Part shown: piece by piece, positions 35,029 through 43,736 of the stretch
Layout of the letters: every line of letters starts with the position of its first letter
Numbering within the stretch: position 1 is the stretch's first letter
Origin: Clostridiales bacterium
Lineage (GTDB): Bacteria > Bacillota > Clostridia > Oscillospirales > Acutalibacteraceae
DNA: 64,000 nt
Direction of reading: 5' to 3'
Assembly (NCBI GenBank): GCA_019416455.1
Contig: DXXG01000007.1
Span: 434,001-498,000 of the forward strand
Notes under the pieces: model-generated
What the model saw: only the letters and a program-made list of their open reading frames with translations
Database searches by the model: none
What the model was told of the DNA's origin: nothing
Program-made: the position numbers and the translations under genes

Positions 35029-36205
35029 GATCCAGATCATCAAGAAAATTTACAGCAAATTGTCCCAAGACAATTCTACCCAAAACGCGGCCAGCGAACG
35101 TGAGAACTGGCTGAGATACTATTTCAAAGAGTATATTGCCGGGTGTACCAGCTGCGAAGAATTTCAAAAGCAGATGGAGACCCATCGTTTCTACATTGCT
35201 GACAAATATTATCAGCTGCTGCTCTTTCAAGGTCAGGGAAACAATGTTTCCATCGCGGCGTGGAATCAGATCCAGACAGCAGTTTCTGCCTTCCTCCACC
35301 AAGGAGAATACGGTATCTGCATCTACATGAACCATAATCGGCTGCTGGTGGTGCTGGTATCCTCCACCTTCCAGCAAACGGAAAAGATCTGTGCCACACT
35401 GATGGAGCTTCGGCAAGCGCTGTTTTCCTTTCCTCTGTACATTGGATGCAGCGGCATCGAAAACAACCTGGAAGATTTCCCGAAACTTTATCGAGACGCG
35501 GAAGAAGGCGCCAATACCGCCGTCTTTTTCGATCTTCCCAACCAGGGCACAGGGCCTCTTGCGGAGAAACCGCCGTGGGTGCCGTATTATGACCATTTAA
35601 AGAAATTAGAAAACAACCTTGTGCAAGGGGTCTCCACCAAACGGAAGGACGTGATCGACACCCAAATGGGGAAAATTTACGAATGGGTACTTCAGAGCCG
35701 TTGTATCGATTTTGGATACCGCACATATGAGATACTGGCCCTGTCTTTAGGTCGTACTTTCTCCATGAGCTTGGACGGCATGGACCTGGTATCGAACATC
35801 GATCAATATAACACCTTACAGCAGCTCCACCAGATGCTCCAAGGACAAATCGAGAAAATAACTTGCCAGTTGGAAGGGATTCCCACGGAGAATCGTTATT
35901 GTGTTCTTGCGAAGCAATACATGCAGGAGCATTATATGGAAAACTTGAGCGTGTCTGATATCGCGGGAGCGTTAAATATCAGTTATCCCTACTTGAGCAA
36001 ACTGTTCAAAGATACGATGCAGATCAGCATGATGGACTACCTGAACAAGATCCGGATCCAACAGGCAAAGCAGCTTTTGTCTCTGACGACCATGTCTTTA
36101 TCGGATATCGCCACTGCAGTAGGGTATCAAAATGTCCAGAGTTTTCAGAGATTCTTTAAAAAATACGAGTCCATCACCCCCGGGGAATATCGAAAGATGT
36201 TTTAA
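34889..36205 (+). CDS. DNA-binding half of a frameshifted AraC regulator
   Basis: 438 residues from a GTG at 34889 with no convincing ribosome site; the open frame begins at 34877 just after a stop. It starts with a membrane helix (LGTVLILLVFIMG) and a HAMP-like linker, then a GGDEF-like degenerate middle region. It ends in two AraC helix-turn-helix units, with LSVSDIAGALNISYPYLSKLF and the ITPGEYRKMF terminus. It would control the divergent importer operon. A one-base extra in the 34873-34888 stretch explains the break from the upstream half. Confidence 0.8.
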   Translation: MILGTVLILLVFIMGRSLYNPMNNLLEEIRGLSTTFDQEDLDSTKDEIQIIKKIYSKLSQDNSTQNAASERENWLRYYFKEYIAGCTSCEEFQKQMETHRFYIADKYYQLLLFQGQGNNVSIAAWNQIQTAVSAFLHQGEYGICIYMNHNRLLVVLVSSTFQQTEKICATLMELRQALFSFPLYIGCSGIENNLEDFPKLYRDAEEGANTAVFFDLPNQGTGPLAEKPPWVPYYDHLKKLENNLVQGVSTKRKDVIDTQMGKIYEWVLQSRCIDFGYRTYEILALSLGRTFSMSLDGMDLVSNIDQYNTLQQLHQMLQGQIEKITCQLEGIPTENRYCVLAKQYMQEHYMENLSVSDIAGALNISYPYLSKLFKDTMQISMMDYLNKIRIQQAKQLLSLTTMSLSDIATAVGYQNVQSFQRFFKKYESITPGEYRKMF

Positions 36206-36360
36206 CCCGCCTACCAAGCATATCTTGGACGAATACTCAGACCCGTGTGTTCTGGCTATACTATATGGATGAGAATGGGACCGCCGTGTTTTGTAGTACT
36301 TCTTTCCAGCCATTTCTCCCAGCAATATTTTTTCAGGTGTAATGATGTAACAAGAACGAA

Positions 36361-36399
36361 AAACTTAAGCCCTCCACCACCGTGGAGGGCTTAAGTTTT
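36361..36399. terminator. Bidirectional intrinsic terminator
   Basis: A perfect 16-base inverted repeat (AAACTTAAGCCCTCCA and its complement) around a 6-base loop with A/T tracts. Confidence 0.85.
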
Positions 36400-36545
36400 G
36401 GTATTTAGAAGGCTCAAATCTGACTGCTTATCAAAAATCACGCATAAAAAGGAACTCGCTTCACAAAGTGAAATGGGCGTCTCAAAAACGGTTTACCGCT
36501 GGCTGTACTAAACAAAAATGAAACCGGGCTCAAAATGCGGGCAAC

Positions 36546-36577
36546 AAAAAAGCGAACCCCACTAAAGTGGGATTCGC
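36546..36577 (-). terminator. Terminator of the tRNA-Gly locus
   Basis: GCGAATCCCACT pairs with AGTGGGGTTCGC on the minus strand and is followed by T6. It lies just beyond the 3' end of the tRNA-Gly fragment, as expected for the original tRNA transcription unit. Confidence 0.7.
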
Positions 36578-36601
36578 AACTTGAAAGCGGCAGCTTGCCG
36601 C

Positions 36602-36645
36602 TGGAGCGGGCGAAGGGAATCGAACCCTCATATTCAGCTTGGGAA
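36602..36645 (-). tRNA. 3' fragment of tRNA-Gly(CCC): attachment-site remnant
   Basis: On the minus strand the 44 bases from the anticodon loop (TTCCCAA) through the T-arm (GAGGG-TTCGATT-CCCTT) and acceptor strand CGCCCGC to TCCA match the 3' part of tRNA-Gly(CCC), as in the E. coli glyU sequence recalled from memory. The 5' half (acceptor, D-arm and the 5' anticodon stem) is missing and replaced by unrelated sequence. This is the usual footprint of an element integrated at the 3' end of a tRNA gene: the intact gene should lie at the far, right-hand end of the element. Confidence 0.8.
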
Positions 36646-36912
36646 TTAGAATACACCATTTTGACTTAGGTATCCGGCGTGTGCTGCAATAGTATAAAAT
36701 CCCCGTCATTCCTGAACTTTTCGAATTTGCGCTTTTCCTTGGTGTTCTCTGGAATGCTAAGGAAAAGTATGACATTTTTCGAAAAAACCTTAGCTTCATT
36801 AGCACGGTTTAGGTTGATTGGATGGAATCGAAAAAAAGAATCTAGTCAAGAAGTGATCGGCTTTTTCATAAGAGCCGGTCACTTTTTTGTAGGTCACCCA
36901 AGGAGGTCTCCT
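36646..36912. other. Left-end leader of the ICE
   Basis: No credible gene. It holds the inverted repeat TTTTCCTT/AAGGAAAA (about 36734-36768), possibly a recombinase or excisionase site or a weak terminator, and a terminator-like hairpin just before the first gene. Confidence 0.4.
36853..36889 (+). terminator. Leader terminator/attenuator hairpin before the first ICE gene
   Basis: GTGATCGGCT pairs with AGCCGGTCAC (one G-U) and is followed by T6. The ribosome site AAGGAGG of the next gene lies about 12 bases after the T-run. Confidence 0.75.
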
Positions 36913-38112
36913 ATGAAATGCCAGTTCAAGTATCACTGGGTCAAGCTGCCAAGAGCTTGTCTGCCTCAGGGCAAGGGGGTACTGGGCCAGTGGGCAAGAC
37001 TGGCTGCCCGGGCTGCCTACCGAAAGGGTGTGGGCATCTATTGCGGCTTTAAAAATCCGGTGGAACCGGGAATGTGGGCCGGGGGCGTGGTGGGATTAAA
37101 AAGTATTTTAGGTGCAAAGAGCCGCACTGCTGCCCTGGAATCCTTGGAACGACTTCAAACACTGGGATATATCAGCTACTCCCTGGATCGCATTACAAAG
37201 AAACTGGTGTACACAGTGCTGGATCGGGTAGTCACTTGCACAGGAGAAGCCTGCCTGGGACAAGGTGTTTACGCCTATGAGGGCCAGGGGTTTCTCTGTG
37301 TTCCTCGATCCCTTCCGGACAGGCTGGCAAAAAGACACTACATCTTTGAAGAAGCTGACGCACTGCTGGATCTCTGGTGTCATACCGTATGGCAAGAGCC
37401 AAAGAACATCTTTTCGCATCTTGCGCCTGCAATTCAATATGGTTCCATGGCCAATGTTTTGACCCTGGAGACCCTGGGAAAGCGCTGGGGCTGGGAAAAG
37501 ACCAAGGTATGGAGGTTTTTCAAAAAACATGAGGATGCCTTCCCTCTGTACCGACTGCCCGGTTCCTACGGATGCTTGGTGTTCAACGCTCAATATCCCA
37601 CGAAACGGTCCGTGGATGGCAGGAGATTTGCTATCCCTACGCAGGATGAAATTATGCGCATTATCGAAAAACTGCGTTTTTGCGCTGGGAACACACAAAT
37701 ATCAGGGGCAGACAATGAGCGTCTGAACAAGATGACACTATGGTACAGCACTCAATTGTTGCACCAGGAGCAAAGGTCCTTCTGCAGGGAACATTTGCCC
37801 TCTAACACGGTGTCGCTTCAGTCTGATAGTGCGGAAGGAATATATCGCGTTGCACTTTCCGCTCCCTTATTACGCGCGTATCTTTCTCCGTGTTGGAATA
37901 GTAAGAATTATGAAGATGACTGCGAGGAAAACAGATTAGATTCAGAGCCGGTTTTCTCTTTTCATGAGATCCCGGCTCTTTTTGATTTTGAAAGGAAGGT
38001 ATCCCATGAAAAAGAACGAGAAGAATTCCCCGAACTCTATGAGCCAATTTCAGGCTTTGATTGCTCTCCTGACCACTCAGGGACTTTTGGAGGACAATTC
38101 CATCCACGATGA
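36913..38112 (+). CDS. ICE helix-turn-helix protein, possible replication initiator
   Basis: 399 residues. ATG 36913 follows AAGGAGG; the frame is open further upstream but without a ribosome site. The region around LTLETLGKRWGWEKTKVWRFFKKH (about residues 178-200) looks like a winged helix-turn-helix, and an earlier segment (AALESLERLQTLGYISY) resembles another such unit. I do not recognise a named family; a replication-initiator or transfer-operon regulator role is inference. The last about 57 residues run through a terminator hairpin and overlap the next gene by 107 bases, so the true C-terminus may be shorter and the stop lost by mutation. Confidence 0.6.
   Translation: MKCQFKYHWVKLPRACLPQGKGVLGQWARLAARAAYRKGVGIYCGFKNPVEPGMWAGGVVGLKSILGAKSRTAALESLERLQTLGYISYSLDRITKKLVYTVLDRVVTCTGEACLGQGVYAYEGQGFLCVPRSLPDRLAKRHYIFEEADALLDLWCHTVWQEPKNIFSHLAPAIQYGSMANVLTLETLGKRWGWEKTKVWRFFKKHEDAFPLYRLPGSYGCLVFNAQYPTKRSVDGRRFAIPTQDEIMRIIEKLRFCAGNTQISGADNERLNKMTLWYSTQLLHQEQRSFCREHLPSNTVSLQSDSAEGIYRVALSAPLLRAYLSPCWNSKNYEDDCEENRLDSEPVFSFHEIPALFDFERKVSHEKEREEFPELYEPISGFDCSPDHSGTFGGQFHPR
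37944..37983 (+). terminator. Attenuator hairpin before the ArpU-like gene
   Basis: AGAGCCGG pairs with CCGGCTCT across a 20-base loop and is followed by T5. The ribosome site of the next gene starts about 10 bases later. Confidence 0.65.
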
Positions 38113-38614
38113 GGAACGTCGGAAGGCCCAGCAAGAACGATTGCAAAAGCTTTATCACAACACACAGATGCTGCTTTCCCATTATCGTGACATTGCGTGG
38201 GTGCTGGAAAGTTTTCCTGAAAGCGTCGCTCAGGAGTTGGATCAGCCATTTGGCAAGCTGGATACCCTGTTGGACCGAATGGACGCGGAAGCAGGCATGG
38301 GCAATCGTAAGCTTGAATCCAGGATGGACAGTATGCGAAAGTCCCGGTTGCTGCTGGATCGGATCAACGATGCCCTGACAGTGCTCAAAAATAAACCGGG
38401 TAACGGTTCTCGCCTGTATGAACTGATCTACCTTACCTATATCGTCCCAGAGAAACTCAGCCACACAGACCTGTTGTTCCGGCTGGATTTGTCTTCTCGG
38501 CAGTATTACCGACTTAGGGAGGAAGCCATTTCCATCATTTCTATTCGCCTGTGGTCAGTGCCGGAAGGAGAGTTGGAAAAGCTGATGACGCTTGTAAAGA
38601 TTCTTGAGGCGTGA
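38006..38614 (+). CDS. ArpU/sigma-like transcriptional regulator of the ICE
   Basis: 202 residues; ATG 38006 follows AGGAAGG. It is mostly charged helices, ending in a region-4-like segment (about 165-190) containing LDLSSRQYYRLREEAISIIS. This pattern is found in ArpU/RinA-type phage late regulators and sigma-like activators. The likely role is positive control of the transfer genes that follow; the partner and target are not visible. Confidence 0.55.
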   Translation: MKKNEKNSPNSMSQFQALIALLTTQGLLEDNSIHDEERRKAQQERLQKLYHNTQMLLSHYRDIAWVLESFPESVAQELDQPFGKLDTLLDRMDAEAGMGNRKLESRMDSMRKSRLLLDRINDALTVLKNKPGNGSRLYELIYLTYIVPEKLSHTDLLFRLDLSSRQYYRLREEAISIISIRLWSVPEGELEKLMTLVKILEA

Positions 38615-39042
38615 AAACATACCATGGATCATTTGGACCCAATGGTCACACAGCACCAATTACACAACCGGTTCAATCAACCAAGCACATTGGAGGAATG
38701 GGATGTTCCCTTTTTCGACATCTCCCATTGAACGGAAAACTATGGATATTAAGGAGAATGATTTATTGTGCTAAATGGATTATTGGATCCGACAAAATGG
38801 ATCTGGTAGAGCCTGGGAGGTGTTGCTACTCCATCTCTCCCAGGTTGTGAAATATAATTAGGCTCCTGGAAAAACTGTGCCCATTAAATGGCAAAAAATT
38901 GGCGTAATCCCTGCCGATGACAAGAAAAGGGAAACATGCTACACTTGTATCGTACCAAATTGGAACCAGCACAAAGCCGTTTTTCAGAGCGATCTGAAGG
39001 CGGCTTTTTTGCTGTCCAAAATTAAAATGGAGGTTGATTATC
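38615..39042. other. Noncoding leader of the transfer operon
   Basis: No credible gene. It includes a stem with CCTGGGAG/CTCCCAGG arms (about 38813-38842) and a terminator-like hairpin (38973-39010) directly before the VirB2-like gene. It may act as a regulatory leader. Confidence 0.45.
38973..39010 (+). terminator. Attenuator hairpin before the VirB2-like gene
   Basis: AAAGCCG pairs with CGGCTTT, with an inner CAGA/TCTG stem, followed by T6. The ribosome site TGGAGG follows within about 20 bases. Confidence 0.7.
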
Positions 39043-39399
39043 ATGGAGAAGAAAACACGCTCCAATCAAGTCCGGAATGCCTACTGGTCCCTGGTAGCCA
39101 TAGGCTGCGGCCTGATGATGTCAGTGCAGCCCGTGCTGGCAGAGACTATCTGGGACAGATTCTCCAGCATTATGCAGGACATCTACGGTCAAGTGGTGGC
39201 CATCAGCACTATTGTGGCGGTGACAGTTGCAGCCATTGCTCTGATCGTCCGCATGGTGTCCCGGAACCAGAGAGCAGTGGATGAGGCCACCAGCTGGCTC
39301 AAGCGTATCGTAGTCACTTGGATTGTCCTGAACACATTAGGTTTCATTGTGGCGTACCTGCAGCCCTTGATTGCGGGCGGCCAGTACACCGGCGGCTAA
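39043..39399 (+). CDS. VirB2/TrbC-like conjugative pilin
   Basis: 118 residues. A basic start, a signal-like hydrophobic segment ending near VLAETIWD, then two membrane helices (about 48-70 and 85-108) separated by a short basic loop (RNQRAVDEATSWLKR), the size and layout of VirB2/TrbC pilins in Gram-positive elements. ATG 39043 has TGGAGG 10 bases upstream. The VirB6-like gene starts 13 bases later. Confidence 0.75.
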   Translation: MEKKTRSNQVRNAYWSLVAIGCGLMMSVQPVLAETIWDRFSSIMQDIYGQVVAISTIVAVTVAAIALIVRMVSRNQRAVDEATSWLKRIVVTWIVLNTLGFIVAYLQPLIAGGQYTGG

Positions 39400-39411
39400 G
39401 GGAGTTGAGCA

Positions 39412-41604
39412 ATGCTTGATTGGATTTTTGAAGGGATTGTAACCTGGATATCCAGTATCGCTTCAGAACTCATGGATGCAGTATCCCGGGTGTTTCTGGA
39501 TGCTCTGGGCACAGACATGGAAGCTATGGAAGGGTACTTCCCGTTTATCACCAAGGCCTTTGACATCTTGCAGTACATGGCCTGGACCATTTTATTCCTC
39601 ATCACCGTCTGGCAATTGTTTCGGGTGTTCGGAGGACCTATCACAGAAGCAGAGAACCCCTGGCAGCTTTTACTTCGAAGTGCCTTATTTGCTTTATTGG
39701 TAGGTGCGGCCCGCCCAATCTTTACCATTGCGTTGGACATAGCCCGAGCGCCCTACACAGCTCTGATGGAGGTTTCTATGGATGCGGAGGATTTTACCTT
39801 TGCGGGTGTTGAAGAGGCGTTGAAAAACGGGCTGACGACCATCGTTTCCACGGTGACCATCGTAGGCCCGATACTCATTCTTATCCTGCTTATCGCCCTG
39901 GGTTGGAATTACTTCAAGCTCTTGCTGGAGTGTGTAGAGCGCTATATCGTGGTGGGAGTCCTCTGCTATACCAGTCCCCTGGCGTTTGCCATGGGAGGCT
40001 CCAAGACTACAAACCAGGTGTTCAAGTCCTGGTGCCGAATGGTGGGTTCCCAGCTCTTGCTCCTGGTGCTCAACGTATGGTTCCTCCGGGCGTTCGACAG
40101 TTCGGTGGGCCAGTTCGTAGGCAACGGTGGCGCCTTGGCCAGTGGGGGCGGATCTGTGTTCCTCTGGTTGTTTTGTGCCCTGGCGTTCCTCAAGACCGCC
40201 CAGAAATTTGACAGTTACTTGGCGGCTCTGGGGCTAAACGTAGCACAGACAGGGTCCAGCATGGCCATGGAGATGGTCATGGCAGCCCGGGTCCTCAGCG
40301 GCCTGGGAGGCGGTGGTAAAAGTGCTGGAACCGTGTTCCGCACTGCCGGGTCCGCCGCCAGTTCCGCTGCCACCGGAGCTGGGGCAGCTGCCACTTCCTT
40401 TTCAGCGGGATTTGCCAGTAAATTCAAAGGAAATTCCTATGTGCGGGACGCAGTGGTTGAGGGCGGTTCCCGTATGGGCCTGGGTGGAAGCGTAGGATTT
40501 GTAGGCCGAGCTTTTGGAGGAATTGCAGCACGCAACGGTGCAACCCTTACAGGAGAATCCATCTCCTCGGTCGCCAGCAGACCGGAAAGAGTGTCCGGCG
40601 CCATTGCTGGAGAGATTGCGGATCGTAGTCTACAAAATTACATGCCCCAGTTGACCAACTATTCTCTGGCTGGTACTCAGATCACTGGAGGGCATATTCA
40701 CACCACCGCCACAGGGATGGGAGTCCAGGAGGCAACCGATCAGGAAGGCCAAACCATTCCCGTTGGAGAAGGCTCCTCGGTACAGGGAGAGAGCTGGTAC
40801 CAAAACACGGCTCCCTCTCAGGTGGATTATTACAGTACAGACCAGTATGAGACTCCGGAAGGACCTTATTCGGTGGTTACTGCCGCAGATGGAAGCAGCT
40901 GGTATCAGGTTGCCACCGGCGAAGGCAGTGCTGCCTTCTACGACGTGCCAGAGTTTTCCGGCAGCGCCTTGGAGGAATCCCAGGTAAGGGAGACTTTCCC
41001 CGGCGCAGAGGAAGGCACCAGTCTGCGGACAGTGGAACAGGGTGTTCTGGAGGCTACTGGAGAAAATGGAAGTGCCCTCTGGTACAACAGCGCTTTCTTC
41101 CAGGAGCCGGAGGCGCCCCATGGAGTGGTAGAAGCTTCCAACGGAGTGGAGTGGTACCAAATGGAACCCCCAGCCCAAGCACCGGAATTTGAAACTGGAG
41201 AGCAGGCCCTGGCATATAACCGGGCATCTTTCCAGAATTTTATGCCTGGTTTTGAGCAACAGGTCACCGCAGTGGATGGAAGCCAGCGTGAGGAGGGGCA
41301 CTTTGAGGTTCGCCACACCGACGGCTCTGGCACCCAGTTCTTTGACACCACCCGGTACGCTGCTCCCCGTGGTGACTACAAGGTTTATGAGGACGCCAAG
41401 GGAAAACAGTGGTATGCCATCCATGGAGAACCCGCGGTTGAGCGTAAGCCTGTGTATCGAGATGGAAAAGCCGTCGTCGAGGACGGCAAGCTGAAAACCA
41501 CAAACGTGGAAACCGTTCGGTACAAGGCCACGCCCACCCTGTACCAGAAACCCCAGCGGCGGCCAGAAAAACCTGCAAAGCCTCCGCGGAAGAAGGGCAG
41601 GTGA
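39412..41604 (+). CDS. VirB6/TrbL-like conjugation channel protein with repeat tail
   Basis: 730 residues. Residues 1 to about 300 carry six to eight membrane helices with a Gly/Ala/Ser-rich end, as in VirB6/TrbL channel subunits. A linker rich in Ala, Gly and Ser (about 300-400) leads into a long soluble tail with at least four degenerate repeats built on a P-x-G-x-Y-x-V ... D-G-x-x-W-Y pattern, for example EGPYSVVTAADGSSWYQ and APHGVVEASNGVEWYQ. The end is basic and Pro-rich. The tail would face outward or into the cytosol; its role is unknown. Confidence 0.82.
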   Translation: MLDWIFEGIVTWISSIASELMDAVSRVFLDALGTDMEAMEGYFPFITKAFDILQYMAWTILFLITVWQLFRVFGGPITEAENPWQLLLRSALFALLVGAARPIFTIALDIARAPYTALMEVSMDAEDFTFAGVEEALKNGLTTIVSTVTIVGPILILILLIALGWNYFKLLLECVERYIVVGVLCYTSPLAFAMGGSKTTNQVFKSWCRMVGSQLLLLVLNVWFLRAFDSSVGQFVGNGGALASGGGSVFLWLFCALAFLKTAQKFDSYLAALGLNVAQTGSSMAMEMVMAARVLSGLGGGGKSAGTVFRTAGSAASSAATGAGAAATSFSAGFASKFKGNSYVRDAVVEGGSRMGLGGSVGFVGRAFGGIAARNGATLTGESISSVASRPERVSGAIAGEIADRSLQNYMPQLTNYSLAGTQITGGHIHTTATGMGVQEATDQEGQTIPVGEGSSVQGESWYQNTAPSQVDYYSTDQYETPEGPYSVVTAADGSSWYQVATGEGSAAFYDVPEFSGSALEESQVRETFPGAEEGTSLRTVEQGVLEATGENGSALWYNSAFFQEPEAPHGVVEASNGVEWYQMEPPAQAPEFETGEQALAYNRASFQNFMPGFEQQVTAVDGSQREEGHFEVRHTDGSGTQFFDTTRYAAPRGDYKVYEDAKGKQWYAIHGEPAVERKPVYRDGKAVVEDGKLKTTNVETVRYKATPTLYQKPQRRPEKPAKPPRKKGR

Positions 41605-41627
41605 TTTAAGAAAAAGGAGGGAGACTA

Positions 41628-43028
41628 TTGGCCGAACCTGACAAGCACCAGTATGGAGATGGAAGTGACCAATGGGGTGATGCAGCCCGGAATCTGACCA
41701 ATGCCGCCAAAGAGCTGGGAAAGGAGAGTGCAAAGCAGGCAGCGTCTGCTGGAACAGCCGCTGCCACCGCCAATTCCTCTGCCGCCCTAGTAAAGGCCGG
41801 AGTGGAAGGCGGCAAGGCCATTTCAGAGATTGCTGCTGGCACCGCTGCCGGAGGTCCTTGGGGAGCGGTTCTATCAGCTGCCTGGTCGTTGCGCCACACT
41901 TTGTATAAGATCCTTGTGTGTGTCTGCCTGTTTTTCCTTATCCTCATTGTCCTGCTTACTTCCCTGCCCACTATCGTGACCAACCAGGTGTTTGGCCTCA
42001 ATGGCGCGGATATGACCTCCCCCCTTACCCTGTCCCAATCCATGACAAGTTTGTCCGGTGTGGTAGCAGAGGCTATGGAGGCCGCCCATCAGGCAGCCTT
42101 AGATCGGGTCAACGACCTCATCCAAGAGGGCGGATATGATCCGGAGCTTTCTTTGGAAGCCTTGGATGATCAAGCTGGGGACTCCTCATACGATGTAGCT
42201 TACGTTTTGTGCGCCTACTCAGTTTCTATGGAGCAGTTGAATACCAGTGAAGCTGACATGGTTGCAAAGCTTTCCAGCTTGGCAGATGAGCTGTTTCCGG
42301 TCACCTACGAGGTGAAAACAACGGAGGTTGAGGTAGAACAGGAGGTGAGTTCGGAGGACGAGGAAAGCCCTTCCAGCAGTCCGCAGACGCAGACAAAAAT
42401 GGTTTCTTATCTGGCCGCAACCATCCATCCTCTGAATCAAGACGCCATTTTGGAGGCGTTTCAGCTTGATCCAGAAGCTACATACGGAAACTTCTCCATC
42501 ACTTGTGGAGAGGCTGTTTCCAATATGGCTGCTGCCTTGAAGCTGACATTGTATGGCTCCATGTTGGGAGGAATTGGAGGCAGCACAGGCACCCGGCGGG
42601 GCAATGAGGAGGTAGCAGCAATTGCGTTGTCCCAAGTGGGACAGGTGGGCGGTTACCCTTACTGGTCCTGGTATGGCTTTTCCAGCCGTGTGGAATGGTG
42701 CGCTTGCTTTGTTTCCTGGTGCTACGCCCAGGTAGGGCTTTCTGAACCTCGCTTTTCCGGCTGTACTTCAGGAGGTATGGCCTGGTTCCAATCCCATGGC
42801 CAGTGGGCAGAGAGGGATTACGAGGATATTGCTCCGGGGGACGCTATCTTCTTTAATTGGTCCGGTTCCAGCACTGGCGGGGCTGACCACGTGGGCATCG
42901 TGATAGGTGTGGACGAAAGCCGTGTCTACACCGTGGAGGGAAACTCTGGAAATGATGCCTGTAACTACAAGAGCTATCCACGGGGCAGTTCGGTAATTCG
43001 CGGTTACGGGTTGATGCTGTGGCCATAG
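41628..43028 (+). CDS. Transfer-associated CHAP/NlpC-type peptidoglycan hydrolase
   Basis: 466 residues from TTG 41628, preceded by AAGGAGG. The N-terminal cytosolic part is Ala/Gly-rich (about 1-80), with one membrane helix (about 95-120), a coil and low-complexity stalk, and a C-terminal CHAP/NlpC-like domain (about 325-466). Cys358 in EWCACFVSW and His421 in ADHVGIV are the catalytic pair. Such VirB1-like enzymes open the cell wall for the conjugation channel. It lies between the VirB6-like gene and an inserted toxin-antitoxin pair. Confidence 0.85.
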   Translation: MAEPDKHQYGDGSDQWGDAARNLTNAAKELGKESAKQAASAGTAAATANSSAALVKAGVEGGKAISEIAAGTAAGGPWGAVLSAAWSLRHTLYKILVCVCLFFLILIVLLTSLPTIVTNQVFGLNGADMTSPLTLSQSMTSLSGVVAEAMEAAHQAALDRVNDLIQEGGYDPELSLEALDDQAGDSSYDVAYVLCAYSVSMEQLNTSEADMVAKLSSLADELFPVTYEVKTTEVEVEQEVSSEDEESPSSSPQTQTKMVSYLAATIHPLNQDAILEAFQLDPEATYGNFSITCGEAVSNMAAALKLTLYGSMLGGIGGSTGTRRGNEEVAAIALSQVGQVGGYPYWSWYGFSSRVEWCACFVSWCYAQVGLSEPRFSGCTSGGMAWFQSHGQWAERDYEDIAPGDAIFFNWSGSSTGGADHVGIVIGVDESRVYTVEGNSGNDACNYKSYPRGSSVIRGYGLMLWP

Positions 43029-43070
43029 GCAGATGGGTTCGCAAAGTCGAGTTCCCTTTGCTTATTTTCG

Positions 43071-43099
43071 TTGACTAGCTAGCATAATATGAATATAAT
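43071..43099 (+). promoter_or_regulatory. Near-consensus promoter of the toxin-antitoxin pair
   Basis: TTGACT at 43071-43076, a 17-base spacer and TATAAT at 43094-43099. Short AT palindromes around it, such as AGATATCT at 43122-43129, could be antitoxin operator sites. Confidence 0.75.
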
Positions 43100-43141
43100 A
43101 TAGTTAGAATATTGCTATCAAGATATCTAGGAGGTGTGACC

Positions 43142-43429
43142 ATGATTATCCGTCCGTCTGCGGCGATCCGTCAGAACTACAACGAGATCGCCGAGCTATG
43201 TAGAAAGACTGAAGAGCCTGTGTTCCTCACCAAGAATGGCGAGGGTGATTTGGTCGTTATGGATATGGAAACCTACAACCGCCGGGAGAAGATGCTAAAG
43301 CTTCGGGAGGAGCTGCTTGCGGTTGAGGAGGACAGAATGCACGGAAGCAATGGGTATTCTGTGGATGAAGTTTCGGCTATGATGCGCAGTGCTATCCAGG
43401 AGGCGGCAAATCGTGGAAAAGCAGAATAG
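43142..43429 (+). CDS. Phd/YefM-type antitoxin
   Basis: 95 residues; ATG 43142 follows TAGGAGG. The N-terminal DNA-binding half starts with a short beta strand and the segment RQNYNEIAELCRKTEEPVF, followed by LTKNGEGDLVVMDMETYN, which is characteristic of Phd/YefM antitoxins. The C-terminal half is charged and probably binds the toxin. It overlaps the toxin gene by 17 bases. Confidence 0.85.
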   Translation: MIIRPSAAIRQNYNEIAELCRKTEEPVFLTKNGEGDLVVMDMETYNRREKMLKLREELLAVEEDRMHGSNGYSVDEVSAMMRSAIQEAANRGKAE

Positions 43430-43730
43430 CTACCGTGTCATTGTCTCCGAACGGGCAAAGCAGATGCTGGTTTCTCATGCCGCATTTATGGCGCAGGTCA
43501 GCGTAGAGGCAGCGGAAAGGCTAACCGCAGAATTTGAAAAGGCGGCACATTCTCTGGAGGTCATGCCACAGAGATGCCCGTGGTTTTCTGGGGAATATAT
43601 TCCTAGTCATACCTATCGCTTCATCCTCTTTGAAAAGCGCTATATGATCCTTTTTCAAATCGTAGACAATACCGTCTATGCGGATTATGTGCTGGATTGT
43701 AGACAGGATTACAGCTGGCTGATCCGCTGA
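43413..43730 (+). CDS. RelE/ParE-type toxin
   Basis: 105 residues from GTG 43413, with AGGAGG 8 bases upstream, inside the antitoxin gene. The sequence has the RelE/ParE plan: N-terminal helices (SERAKQMLVSHAAFM), then a beta sheet with YRFILFEKRYMILFQIVDNTVYADYVLDCRQDY. Whether it cuts mRNA or poisons gyrase cannot be told. The pair probably stabilises the element. Confidence 0.85.
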   Translation: MEKQNSYRVIVSERAKQMLVSHAAFMAQVSVEAAERLTAEFEKAAHSLEVMPQRCPWFSGEYIPSHTYRFILFEKRYMILFQIVDNTVYADYVLDCRQDYSWLIR

Positions 43731-43736
43731 CAATAG

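Larger units (their letters stand above)
36206..36601. other. Chromosomal spacer next to the ICE boundary
   Basis: No credible gene. It contains a strong bidirectional terminator (36361-36399) and the terminator of the former tRNA gene (36546-36577). Confidence 0.5.

Noticed and set aside
36600..36690. A complete tRNA gene at the ICE boundary
   Set aside because: Only the 3' half matches; no D-arm or 5' acceptor strand is present next to it.
38611..38850. A small open frame starting at the stop of the ArpU-like gene
   Set aside because: No ribosome site, no motif, and it runs through a strong inverted repeat.
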